DNA of 52,772 bases, from positions 1 through 52,772 of the forward strand of contig JBCCHV010000043.1 of assembly GCA_039028635.1 (NCBI GenBank). The letters are read 5' to 3'. Shown here in pieces: positions 17,176 to 25,579 of the stretch. The position numbers and the translations under genes are program-made. The DNA is from Acidobacteriota bacterium (GTDB lineage Bacteria; Acidobacteriota; Thermoanaerobaculia; Multivoradales; JBCCEF01). The notes beneath the pieces are model-generated. The model saw only the letters and a list, made by a program, of their open reading frames with translations, was not told the origin of the DNA and did no database searches. Positions within the stretch are counted from its first letter, which is position 1, and the number at the start of each line of letters is the position of its first letter.

Positions 17176-17454
17176 GGCGAGTCTCCTTCAAGAGCTCGAC
17201 ACCAGCAAAAGGCCGGCGTCGGGAACCTGAAGGGGCAATCCCCATGCCATTCCGGGGGAGCTCCGAAGGGAGTCCGTAAAGGACTCTGCAACAGCCATTT
17301 GCCCGGCGTCGACGAGAGTTCCCGTCGACTCCGCGGGCGGCTACCTCTCTCGATCCCGAGAGGGCCGTTCTCAGACTTGAGAGCAGACCGGCATCGGCTC
17401 ACGGGATGCTCCTTGCTAGGATGGGGCATCCAATCATTGCTTGTGGAGGGAACT
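17176..17454. other. Structured divergent intergenic region
   Basis: This 279-base region separates divergently transcribed genes and contains several inverted repeats. They are GAGTCC/GGACTC around GTAAA at 17270-17286, GTCGACG/CGTCGAC around 17309-17331 and CCTCTC/GAGAGG around 17344-17363. Both directions would need promoters here, but no convincing -35/-10 pair stands out. The hairpins could form a long 5' leader for the leftward secreted-protein gene; I could not match them to a known riboswitch. Confidence 0.5.
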
Positions 17455-17847
17455 ATGTCTCAACGAACGTTGTTGGCGACGATCGTCGGTGCACTGGTGC
17501 TGTTTGTCCTCGGATTCCTGGTCTACGGCATGGCGCTGGCGGACTACTTCGCCGGTCAGGGCATCGAGACCCTCGATGAGCCCATTCTGTGGGCTATCTT
17601 CCTCGGCGAGCTCGCCATGGCCGCCCTGCTCACCTTCATCTTCGTTCAATGGGCCTCGATCAGTACCTTCGCCGGCGGCTTCAAGGGCGGCGCCATCGTC
17701 GGTGGCCTGGTCACCATCGCCTTCGGCATGATTCAGATCGGCGCCATGGGCGCCAACTTCGCTCCGATCGTGGTCGATTTGGTGATCTCGGTGGTGCGCG
17801 TCGGCCTTGCCGGCGGTGCCATCGGCGCCATGCTGGGCCGCAAGTAG
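17455..17847 (+). CDS. Four-helix membrane protein of unknown function (130 aa)
   Basis: The sequence is almost entirely hydrophobic, with helices near residues 5-27, 42-65, 70-95 and 100-127. It is glycine-rich in the second half (GFKGGAIVGGLVTIAFGMIQIGAMGANF; GLAGGAIGAMLGRK). No family is recognised with confidence; such small proteins resemble DUF1761-like membrane proteins. ATG 17455 has GGAGG 6 bases upstream; an in-frame extension to 17299 has no hydrophobic character and was left out. The carbonic anhydrase gene follows after 27 bases. Confidence 0.8.
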   Translation: MSQRTLLATIVGALVLFVLGFLVYGMALADYFAGQGIETLDEPILWAIFLGELAMAALLTFIFVQWASISTFAGGFKGGAIVGGLVTIAFGMIQIGAMGANFAPIVVDLVISVVRVGLAGGAIGAMLGRK

Positions 17848-17874
17848 CGTGGGTCGAGTGTCGGGAGCGATCCT

Positions 17875-18459
17875 GTGGCAGAATCCGCGCCCATGATCGC
17901 TCCTGACGCCGCCATCGAACGTCTGCGCGCCGGCAACCGGCGCTATTGCTCCTCGCCGGTCGAGGCCACGGCCAGGGACCACGGTCCGCGGCGCCGAGAA
18001 GTCGCGTCGGGTCAGCAGCCATTCGCCGTCATCGTCGGCTGTGCCGACTCCCGGGGTCCCCCGGAAATCATCTTCGACCAGGGCTTGGGCGACCTCTTCG
18101 TCATCCGCATCGCCGGCAACCTGGTGACCTCCGCCGCCCTCGGCAGCGTCGAGTTCGCCCTCGGCGCCCTCGGCGCCCGGCTGGTGGTGGTGCTGGGCCA
18201 CAGCCGCTGTGGGGCCGTCTCGGCGGCCCTCGCCGAAGCGCCACCGGCGAGCCGCGATCTCGCCGCCCTGGTCGCTGAGATCCGCAGCGGATTGGGCCGA
18301 CGGACGGCAGATCCGACCGCCGCCGTGCGGGCCAACGTCGAGCATCAGGTCGAACGCCTGCGCAGCCACTTCGGCGGCAGCGAGCCGGCGGACCTGGTCA
18401 TCGTCGGCGCCGAGTATGACCTCGACAGCGGCGCCGTCGAGTTTCTCGCCGACGACTGA
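17875..18459 (+). CDS. Beta-class carbonic anhydrase (194 aa)
   Basis: The zinc site is complete: C56-A-D58-S-R60 (VGCADSR), then H109 and C112 in LGHSRCGAVSAAL. Asp58/Arg60 form the catalytic dyad of the family. It interconverts CO2 and bicarbonate in the cytoplasm. The length is normal for a compact beta-CA. I chose GTG 17875 because GGGAG lies 7 bases upstream; ATG 17893 (MIAPDAAIERL) is also possible and would lose only six residues. It ends 22 bases before the convergent GT39 gene. Confidence 0.93.
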   Translation: MAESAPMIAPDAAIERLRAGNRRYCSSPVEATARDHGPRRREVASGQQPFAVIVGCADSRGPPEIIFDQGLGDLFVIRIAGNLVTSAALGSVEFALGALGARLVVVLGHSRCGAVSAALAEAPPASRDLAALVAEIRSGLGRRTADPTAAVRANVEHQVERLRSHFGGSEPADLVIVGAEYDLDSGAVEFLADD

Positions 18460-18481
18460 GCCGGGCCCTTGGGGCGAGAGG

Positions 18482-20299
18482 CTACTCGCCTACCTTCGCA
18501 GGCTCCAGATCAGCGGCCAGCGGCACCGCCGCGGGCAGACGGAACAATCGATAGGTGGCCGCGAGGGTGCCGTGGTCCTCGCCCGCGGCGAGGGCCGCGA
18601 GCACCGGCTGCCAACGAAGCGCTTCCCGGCGCAGGGCGGGCCGATCCGCCGGGCTCGAATCGAGCAGGGCCGGCACGAGCTGCTCGGCGAGGACGTTGAC
18701 CGCGTACCAGCCCGGCTCGAGGCGCGCCGCCGGCCGCAGCAAGCGGGCTTGGGGAGCATAGGCCGCGAGCACCTTCGCCTCGAGGCCGGGGTGCACCACT
18801 CGCAGCTCACCGAGGGCTCGCCGATCGGCCTCGCGGCCGAGCTCGGCGAGGTTGAGTCGGTAGTCCAGATTGCTCGCCGAAAAGGCCAGGCGGGTGGGAT
18901 TGCGCTCTCCCAGCCACCAGGTGTTGGTGGCACCGAGCCAGAAGGGGGCCAACACCACCAGCTCGCAAGCCAGCAGGGCGACGACCGCCGTCGCCCAACG
19001 GCGCCTCCGCCCGAGGAATCCCACCAGCGGCAGGTAGAGCAGGGGCAGGATCGGCAGCAAGTGTCGAATGCCGATGTTGTAACTGCTGCCGGCCGCCGCC
19101 GCCAGGTAGACCCCCAGGGTCGTGGCGATGAGCCCAGCGATCCGCCAGTCGCCCCGGAGCTCGTCCGCTGACCGCCCGGCGCGAAGCCGCCAAACCAACG
19201 CCCCAAGAGCGAGAATCAGGAGCACCCAGGGGGTCTTGACCAGCAAGAGGGTGGGGAAATACCACAGCCAGCCATCGGGTCGAATTCGCCCGAAGGCGTA
19301 GCTCGGATAGACCCCGAGATCGTTCTGGACAAGAACTCCCAGCAAACCGGTCAGCCACTGGGCCACCGCCGGGTCGACGCGCTCGATCGTCAGCAGGGCC
19401 GACTGCCAGGGCTCCAGCCGGTCGCCGACGATCACCGAAGCCCGACCCTCACTGTAGAGGCGCAGGGTCTCGCGCCCGGCCTCGCGGTCGTAGCTCCAGT
19501 TGGCGATGCCGTAGAAGAAATGGACAAACAGCGCCGCCACCGCCAGAGCGGCCGCCAAGCGGCCGAGGCGCCGGCCGAGGGAGCCACCGCCGAGCCACAC
19601 CCCGAGCAATGCCGTCGGCACCAAGAGCACGCCCGAGAACTTGCCACTCAAGGCGAAGCCGAGGGCGGTTCCGACGAGCATCGCGGTCTCCCACGGCGGC
19701 CGCCGCAGGCCACGGATGGACAGCCAGACGACCAGCACCGCGCCGAGGCTGACGGCGACATCGGTCTGCAGCAAGAAGAGATTCGGAAAGACCCAGGCCG
19801 TGCCGGCGAGCAACAGCGGCATGATGCGCCGGCCCCAGCGATAGCCCATCTCACCGGCGAGGGCACCGCTGGCCAGCAGCCAGGGCACGGCGAACAACAG
19901 CAGCATGGTCCAACGCGCTCGGCGGGTGACCCGTTCGAGGCGGGCCGGGTCTTCATAGAGGCGCTCGAGGGCCGGCAAGGCCTCGGCGGCATCGACCGGC
20001 TCGGGCCAGGGATCGTCCTCGAGCAGCAACGGCCAACCCATCGCCAGCTTGGCCATCGGCGGATGCTCGAGGTTGACCAGGTTCTGGCCGCGATGCAGGG
20101 CCTGGGATCCAGCGAGGAGGTGGAACGAGCCATCGCTCGACAGGGACAGGCGATCGATGCCGACGGCCGCCAGCACCAGCATCAGCCCCCAGACCCCCAC
20201 CAACCAGGCCCCCATCAGCCGGGCCGCCGGCGCGAGGCGCCCGCCGCCACCGGCCCCCGACAGGCGCGGGCGGGGCCGCTCGACGACCGGCCCGGTCAC
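18482..20299 (-). CDS. GT39-type (PMT/ArnT-like) membrane glycosyltransferase (605 aa)
   Basis: This polytopic protein has about ten helices, a first loop after helix 1 carrying 'SDGSFHLLAGSQALHRGQNLVNLEHPPMAKLAM', and a soluble C-terminal part. The LEHPPMAK segment matches the first luminal loop signature (D/E-x-P-P) of GT-C enzymes that transfer sugars from polyprenyl phosphates. 'GSSYNIGIRHLLPILPLLYLPLVGF' is the typical late helix. Acceptor unknown. GTG at 20299 overlaps the VWA gene stop as GTGA, a coupled start; ATG 20215 is the alternative. The last gene of the MoxR-VWA-GT39 operon. Confidence 0.85.
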   Translation of the reverse strand: MTGPVVERPRPRLSGAGGGGRLAPAARLMGAWLVGVWGLMLVLAAVGIDRLSLSSDGSFHLLAGSQALHRGQNLVNLEHPPMAKLAMGWPLLLEDDPWPEPVDAAEALPALERLYEDPARLERVTRRARWTMLLLFAVPWLLASGALAGEMGYRWGRRIMPLLLAGTAWVFPNLFLLQTDVAVSLGAVLVVWLSIRGLRRPPWETAMLVGTALGFALSGKFSGVLLVPTALLGVWLGGGSLGRRLGRLAAALAVAALFVHFFYGIANWSYDREAGRETLRLYSEGRASVIVGDRLEPWQSALLTIERVDPAVAQWLTGLLGVLVQNDLGVYPSYAFGRIRPDGWLWYFPTLLLVKTPWVLLILALGALVWRLRAGRSADELRGDWRIAGLIATTLGVYLAAAAGSSYNIGIRHLLPILPLLYLPLVGFLGRRRRWATAVVALLACELVVLAPFWLGATNTWWLGERNPTRLAFSASNLDYRLNLAELGREADRRALGELRVVHPGLEAKVLAAYAPQARLLRPAARLEPGWYAVNVLAEQLVPALLDSSPADRPALRREALRWQPVLAALAAGEDHGTLAATYRLFRLPAAVPLAADLEPAKVGE

Positions 20300-21477
20300 G
20301 CCGCCATCGGCCGGTTGGGGCGCACCCCGCGCAACACGTCGATGGCCTCGGCGAGCCCTTCGAGGCTCAGCTCGTACATCGGAAACACATGACGAATGAG
20401 ATCGATGCTCGGTGCCTGCCAGATGCGCTGCGGCTCCGGGTTGAGCCAGACCGAATCGGGGCAGCGCCGCCGGATGCGCTGAAGCCATCTCAAGCCGGTG
20501 TCGTCGTTGTGGTGGAAATAGTCGATCGCGCCGCCAACATGGGTCAGCTCCCAGGGAGCCATCCAGGCATCGCCGACGAAAATGACCGACCAGCGCTCGT
20601 CGAGCTGCTTGAGGCGATCCGCCGTGCGCTCGCCGTGGCCTTGGGCCATGTCCGTGTAGAGACGCTCGTAGACGCAGTTGTGGAAGAACCGGACCTCGAA
20701 GCGCTTGAAGTGCTGGGCCGCGTGGGCCGCCGTGAACAGGCGCTCGCAGAGCGCCGTGTGGGGATCCATCGAGCCCCCGACGTCCATCAGCAGCAGGAGC
20801 TGGATGCGGTTGCGCCGCGGCGGCGCGAAGACCAGATCGATGTCTCCCCCGCTGCGCGCGCTGGCATCGACGGTGGCTTCGACATCGAGCTCCTCGGGCC
20901 CCTCGTCCTGGCCCAGGCGGCGCAGCCGGCGCAGGGCCATGCCGATCTGCCGGCTATCGAGGATGCGATCCCCGCGCAAGTTGCGGAAGCGCCGTTCGCC
21001 GGCCACCTGCACCGCCGAGCGGCCACCGCCGGGACCGCCGACCCGCACCCCGGTGGGATGGCGGCCGCCGTGGCCGAAGGGCGACGTGCCCCCGGTGCCG
21101 ATCCAGCGATTGCCGCCGTCGTGCCGTTCCTGCTGCTCCTCCCGACGCTCCTCGAACAGGCGCTTCAGGTCTTCCAGCTCGAGGCCGTCGGGCAGCGCCG
21201 AAGCGAGATCCGGCAGCTTGGGATCGGCCAACCAGGCGAGGAGCTCGTCGTCGACCTCGAACTGATTCTCGACGCCGTGGAAAAAGGTCGCGAAGGCGCG
21301 ATCGTAGAGATCGAAGTCGACCTCTCGCTTGACCAACAGGCTGCGCGCCAGGGAGTAGAAGGTGCGCAGATCGGCGCGGCTGTGGCCGAGGGCCAGGGCG
21401 CGCATCAGGGACAGCCACTCGGTGAGGCTGACCTTGAGGCCGCAAGCGCGCAGAAAAAAGAAGAAATCGCTGAACAT
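20296..21477 (-). CDS. VWA-domain (CoxE-like) protein (393 aa)
   Basis: The protein starts 'MFSDFFFFLRACGLKVSLTEWLSLMRAL', typical of CoxE-like VWA proteins that pair with a MoxR ATPase. The C-terminal VWA domain begins IQLLLLMDVGGSMDPH, a MIDAS DxGxS variant in which G replaces S in D-x-S-x-S. It continues 'LERWSVIFVGDAWMAPWELT'-like segments towards the end. The central part is Arg/Gly-rich (about 120-175). Such pairs act as chaperone-like machines that insert metal cofactors or remodel protein complexes. It lies 12 bases after the MoxR gene and overlaps the GT39 start by 4 bases. Confidence 0.88.
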   Translation of the reverse strand: MFSDFFFFLRACGLKVSLTEWLSLMRALALGHSRADLRTFYSLARSLLVKREVDFDLYDRAFATFFHGVENQFEVDDELLAWLADPKLPDLASALPDGLELEDLKRLFEERREEQQERHDGGNRWIGTGGTSPFGHGGRHPTGVRVGGPGGGRSAVQVAGERRFRNLRGDRILDSRQIGMALRRLRRLGQDEGPEELDVEATVDASARSGGDIDLVFAPPRRNRIQLLLLMDVGGSMDPHTALCERLFTAAHAAQHFKRFEVRFFHNCVYERLYTDMAQGHGERTADRLKQLDERWSVIFVGDAWMAPWELTHVGGAIDYFHHNDDTGLRWLQRIRRRCPDSVWLNPEPQRIWQAPSIDLIRHVFPMYELSLEGLAEAIDVLRGVRPNRPMAA

Positions 21478-21489
21478 CGGGGCCTCGCC

Positions 21490-22320
<831 letters not shown>

Positions 22321-22446
22321 AGGAGCTCCTCCGAAAATGGCCGCCAGTGTACACGACCGATCCGTCCCGCTGATGGCGCCGGATTTGATCTTGGAGGCCA
22401 GGTCCGCCCCGCGCAACGAGAAGGCGGCGAGAGAGCCTCGACGACG

Positions 22447-22920
22447 ATGAGAAGAATCCTGCCCAGGCTCGCCCTGCTCGCCCTGCTGATGCCCACCATC
22501 GCAGCCGCCGACAAACCCACCGAGGCGGCCTTCGAGGGCCTCGACCTACGCCTGCGAGAGACCGCCGTCGGCACCACCCTCGCCCTGCCCCAGTTCCGCG
22601 TCTACGATGCCGCCGGCCGCCTGGTGATGGATTACGAAGGCTACTCGAGCGAATTCCCCTTCGCTCTGGAGGCGGTCCTCGACGCCCCCCAGCCCCTCGA
22701 CTCGCCGCGCCACCTCGAGTTCGAGCTCGCCACCCTCGAAGGCCCCCAGGGCGAACCTCTCCCGGAGCTCCCCGAGGCCGACCTGGTGCTGGTGAAGTAC
22801 TCGGCCGTCTGGTGTATCCCGTGCCATGCGATGGCGCGCGATCTCGATCAGGTCCTGGCCACCGAGCGCGACCTGAAGGTGCTGGTGCTCAACGTCTCCG
22901 CCGACCACATCGAGCTATAG
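22447..22920 (+). CDS. Secreted thioredoxin-like protein with a shortened fold (157 aa)
   Basis: A signal peptide covers residues 1-20 (ILPRLALLALLMPTIAAAD). A beta-rich segment of about 90 residues follows, then 'DLVLVKYSAVWCIPCHAMARDLDQVLA', a thioredoxin active site C-I-P-C. Only about 45 residues remain after the CxxC, ending in VLVLNVSADHIEL and a TAG stop. A full thioredoxin fold needs about 75 more, including the cis-proline strand, so the second half is missing. It may be a broken or minimal variant. The reading frame is continuous far upstream, but that is the antisense of the MoxR gene; the ATG before the signal peptide is the natural start. Confidence 0.75.
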   Translation: MRRILPRLALLALLMPTIAAADKPTEAAFEGLDLRLRETAVGTTLALPQFRVYDAAGRLVMDYEGYSSEFPFALEAVLDAPQPLDSPRHLEFELATLEGPQGEPLPELPEADLVLVKYSAVWCIPCHAMARDLDQVLATERDLKVLVLNVSADHIEL

Positions 22921-22929
22921 GCCGACCTC

Positions 22930-22955
22930 TGCAGTAATTCCTGCAAAGTTATAAT
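22930..22955 (+). promoter_or_regulatory. Promoter -10 with adjacent operator-like palindrome
   Basis: TATAAT stands at 22950-22955, about 49 bases before the TonB-receptor ATG. Directly upstream, TGCAG (22930-22934) and CTGCA (22941-22945) form a perfect inverted repeat over a 6-base spacer, filling the -35 region. No consensus -35 is present. The layout suggests control by a dimeric regulator; the factor is unknown. Confidence 0.5.
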
Positions 22956-23003
22956 GGCCCCGTGCGGCCTCGCCGGTCGCCCCATCGGAGCCGACGAGCC
23001 GCT

Positions 23004-25007
23004 ATGAGCCCCCGTTTATTCACCTCAATACGCAAGAGCTTTCTTCCGCTCTTCCTCCTGGCAGGAGCCCTTGCCTTCGTGCCCGCTGCCGCGGGCCAGG
23101 GCGACGAGGAGCTGCGCGATCTCAGCCTGGAGCAGCTCCTCGACCTCGAGGTGACCTCGCTGATGAAGGTTCAGGAGCCGGCCTTCCAGGTGCCGGCGGC
23201 GGTCCACGTGCTGACCGCCGAGGACATCCGGCGCTCCGGCGTGCGCACCCTACCCGAGCTGCTCCGCATGGTGCCGGGTCTGCACGTCGCGCGGGTCGAC
23301 AGCAGCCGGTGGGCGGTTTCGGCGCGCGGCTTCAACCGCGAGAACTCCAACAAGCTGCTGGTGCTGATCGACGGACGCGACATCTACACGCCGATCCTGT
23401 CGGGCGTCTTCTGGGACGTTCAGGGCCTGCTTCTCGAGGACATCGAGCGCATCGAGGTGAGCCGTAGTCCGGGCGGCACGCTGTGGGGCGCCAACGCCGT
23501 CAATGGCGTGGTCAATATCGTCACCAAGAGCGCCTTCGAGACCGTCGACTCACTGCTCACCATCGCCAGCGGCGCCGAGGAGCAGCTCTTCACCGAGGTT
23601 CGCCTCACCGGCGGCAAGGGCTCGAGCGCCTGGCGGGTGTTCGCCCAGGGCTTCGACCGCGAGGGCTTCGTCGACCGCGACGGCGCCTTCGCCGGCGATC
23701 GCTGGCGCGGCCTGCGCGGTGGCTTTCGCTGGGACCGCTCCTTCGCCCGCGGCAGCCTGACGGTGCAGGGCGACGTCTTCGACACCACCGCCGAGGGGCA
23801 GGTTCAGATCGCCACTCCGGAGCCCCCCTTCCAGCGCCTGCTGCCGGATGGCAACAAAGCCGATGGCGGCTACCTGTTGACCCGCGGTGAGCGCAACCTG
23901 ACCGGCGGCAGCCGCCTCGAGGCACGCCTCTACTACGACCGCAACCGGCGCACCAACCCGACCTCGACGGCGACCCATGATCAGTTCGACATCGAGGTTC
24001 AACACAGCGGACCGGCCAGCCGTCGCCATCGCTGGGTCTGGGGTGCCGGCTATCGCAGCAGCGACGACGACCTCGACGGCTCCTTCGTCTACTCCCTCGA
24101 TCCGGAGCGGCGGCGGACCGAGATCTTCAGCGCCTTCGCCCAGGACCGCTGGGCGCTGATCCCGGAACGCCTCGTGCTCACCGCCGGCACCAAGCTCGAG
24201 CACCACGACCTCAGCGGTTTCGAGGTTCAGCCCTCGCTCCGGCTGGCCTGGTTCCCGAGTCCGCAACAGACTCTCTGGGGAGGCGTCTCGCGGGCTGTCC
24301 GCACCCCCAATCGCACCGATTACGACGGCCACTTCACCTTTTCCGTCCAGCCCACCAATCCGCCGACCTACGTCTCCTTCTTCGGCGATCGCGACCTCGA
24401 TCCGGAATCCGTCGTCGCCTGGGAGGTGGGTCATCGCATCCGGCCCAGCAGCGGCCTGAGCTTCGACTCGACGGTGTTCTTCAATCGCTATCGGGACCTG
24501 GTCTCGTACCGCGTCGGCACTCCCTTCTTCGACACTCCGCCACCGCGCATCACCGTTCCCATCGTGCCCCTCAACGGCAGCGAAGCCGAGGCCTGGGGAT
24601 TCGAGCTGAGCGTCGAGTGGCGTCCCATCGAGCGGCTGCAGCTTCAGGGCAGCTACTCCTTCCTCGATGTCGACATCGAGATCACCTCGCCGCCCGCCGA
24701 GAGGCTGATCGAGGGCGGCAGCTCACCGCGCCATCAAGCCGGCGTGCGCTCCTTCCTCGACCTCCCCGGCGGCCTGCAGCTCGATGCCTTCCTCTACTGG
24801 GTCGACCGCCTGGAGAGCTTGGCGGTGCCGAGTTACTTCCGCACCGATCTGCGTCTCGCCTGGCCCCTGAGCCCTGACCTCGAGCTCTTCGCGGTGGTCG
24901 AGAACGCCACCGACGACCAACATCTCGAGTTCATCTCGAACACCGCCAGCCCGGTACTGACGGAGATCGAACGCGCCTTCTCGGTGGGAGCGACATGGCG
25001 TTTCTGA
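23004..25007 (+). CDS. TonB-dependent outer-membrane receptor (667 aa)
   Basis: A signal peptide (about 10-32, LPLFLLAGALAFVPAAAGQ) precedes a plug domain with 'EDIRRSGVRTLPELLRMVPGLHVARVDSSRWAVSARGFN' and 'LLVLIDGRDIYTPILSGVFWDVQGLLLEDIERIEVSRSPGGTLWGANAVNGVVNIVTK'-type sequence. A 22-strand barrel follows, ending in the classical terminal aromatic FSVGATWRF. No TonB box was assigned. The short N-terminal 'LSLEQLLDLEVTSLMKVQE' is typical of receptors paired with YfiR and a sensor kinase, as here: the YfiR gene overlaps its end by 13 bases. The ligand is unknown. ATG 23004 was chosen over GTG 22962 for the signal peptide. Confidence 0.93.
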   Translation: MSPRLFTSIRKSFLPLFLLAGALAFVPAAAGQGDEELRDLSLEQLLDLEVTSLMKVQEPAFQVPAAVHVLTAEDIRRSGVRTLPELLRMVPGLHVARVDSSRWAVSARGFNRENSNKLLVLIDGRDIYTPILSGVFWDVQGLLLEDIERIEVSRSPGGTLWGANAVNGVVNIVTKSAFETVDSLLTIASGAEEQLFTEVRLTGGKGSSAWRVFAQGFDREGFVDRDGAFAGDRWRGLRGGFRWDRSFARGSLTVQGDVFDTTAEGQVQIATPEPPFQRLLPDGNKADGGYLLTRGERNLTGGSRLEARLYYDRNRRTNPTSTATHDQFDIEVQHSGPASRRHRWVWGAGYRSSDDDLDGSFVYSLDPERRRTEIFSAFAQDRWALIPERLVLTAGTKLEHHDLSGFEVQPSLRLAWFPSPQQTLWGGVSRAVRTPNRTDYDGHFTFSVQPTNPPTYVSFFGDRDLDPESVVAWEVGHRIRPSSGLSFDSTVFFNRYRDLVSYRVGTPFFDTPPPRITVPIVPLNGSEAEAWGFELSVEWRPIERLQLQGSYSFLDVDIEITSPPAERLIEGGSSPRHQAGVRSFLDLPGGLQLDAFLYWVDRLESLAVPSYFRTDLRLAWPLSPDLELFAVVENATDDQHLEFISNTASPVLTEIERAFSVGATWRF

Positions 25008-25579
25008 GGTCGCTCCGGAGCTTGCCGACGCTCGACCTGGCCATTGGGCTCCTGGCCCTCGGCCTGGTGGTCGCCGCGGCCCCGGCCGGCGCCCAGAGCT
25101 ACACCGCCGGCGGCGTGCGTGCCGAGATCATCTACAAGATCCTGACCTTCGCCGACTGGCCGGTGCACTCCCGGCCGGCCGAAGGCGAGCCCTTCTGCCT
25201 CGCCACCCTGGGTTCCGATCCGCTGATCGCCTCCCTCGGCAGCGCCCTGCGCGATCGCACCCTCGGAGGTCGTCCGATTCGCCTGGTGACGGCGCGCAGC
25301 GCCGACGAGGTGCTCGACTGCCAGGCGCTCTATTTCGGCCGCCTCGGTCGCGACGAGATGGAAGAGGCCTTCCGCTCCCTCGCCGGCCGGGGCATCCTGA
25401 CCTTCGCCCAACAACCCGATTTCCTGGCCCGTGGCGGCATGATCTTCCTGCCGCCGCCGGGTGGCGAGCACGGCATCGAAGTCCACCTCCCCAACACCCG
25501 TCAGGCGGACCTCCACCTCAGCTCGGAGCTGCTGCGCATGGAGAGGGTGCGGGTGGTGCAGCGGCCCCCGCCGAGCTGA
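24995..25579 (+). CDS. YfiR family periplasmic protein (194 aa)
   Basis: A signal peptide (about 12-32, TLDLAIGLLALGLVVAAAPAGA) precedes a YfiR/DUF4154 domain. It is recognised from 'AEIIYKILTFADWP', 'FCLATLGSDPLIASLGSAL', 'ALYFGRLG' and 'ILTFAQQPDFLARGGMIFL'. YfiR in Pseudomonas is a periplasmic redox-sensitive repressor of the YfiN diguanylate cyclase. Here the membrane partner is probably the hybrid kinase encoded next, whose ATG overlaps this stop by one base (TGATG). It also overlaps the receptor gene, so the three are one operon. Confidence 0.88.
   Translation: MAFLRSLRSLPTLDLAIGLLALGLVVAAAPAGAQSYTAGGVRAEIIYKILTFADWPVHSRPAEGEPFCLATLGSDPLIASLGSALRDRTLGGRPIRLVTARSADEVLDCQALYFGRLGRDEMEEAFRSLAGRGILTFAQQPDFLARGGMIFLPPPGGEHGIEVHLPNTRQADLHLSSELLRMERVRVVQRPPPS

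Noticed and set aside
17176-17454. Cyclic di-GMP (GEMM) or other known riboswitch
   Set aside because: Only isolated words such as GGGCAAA and GGTAGCCG match. The order of conserved segments is wrong.
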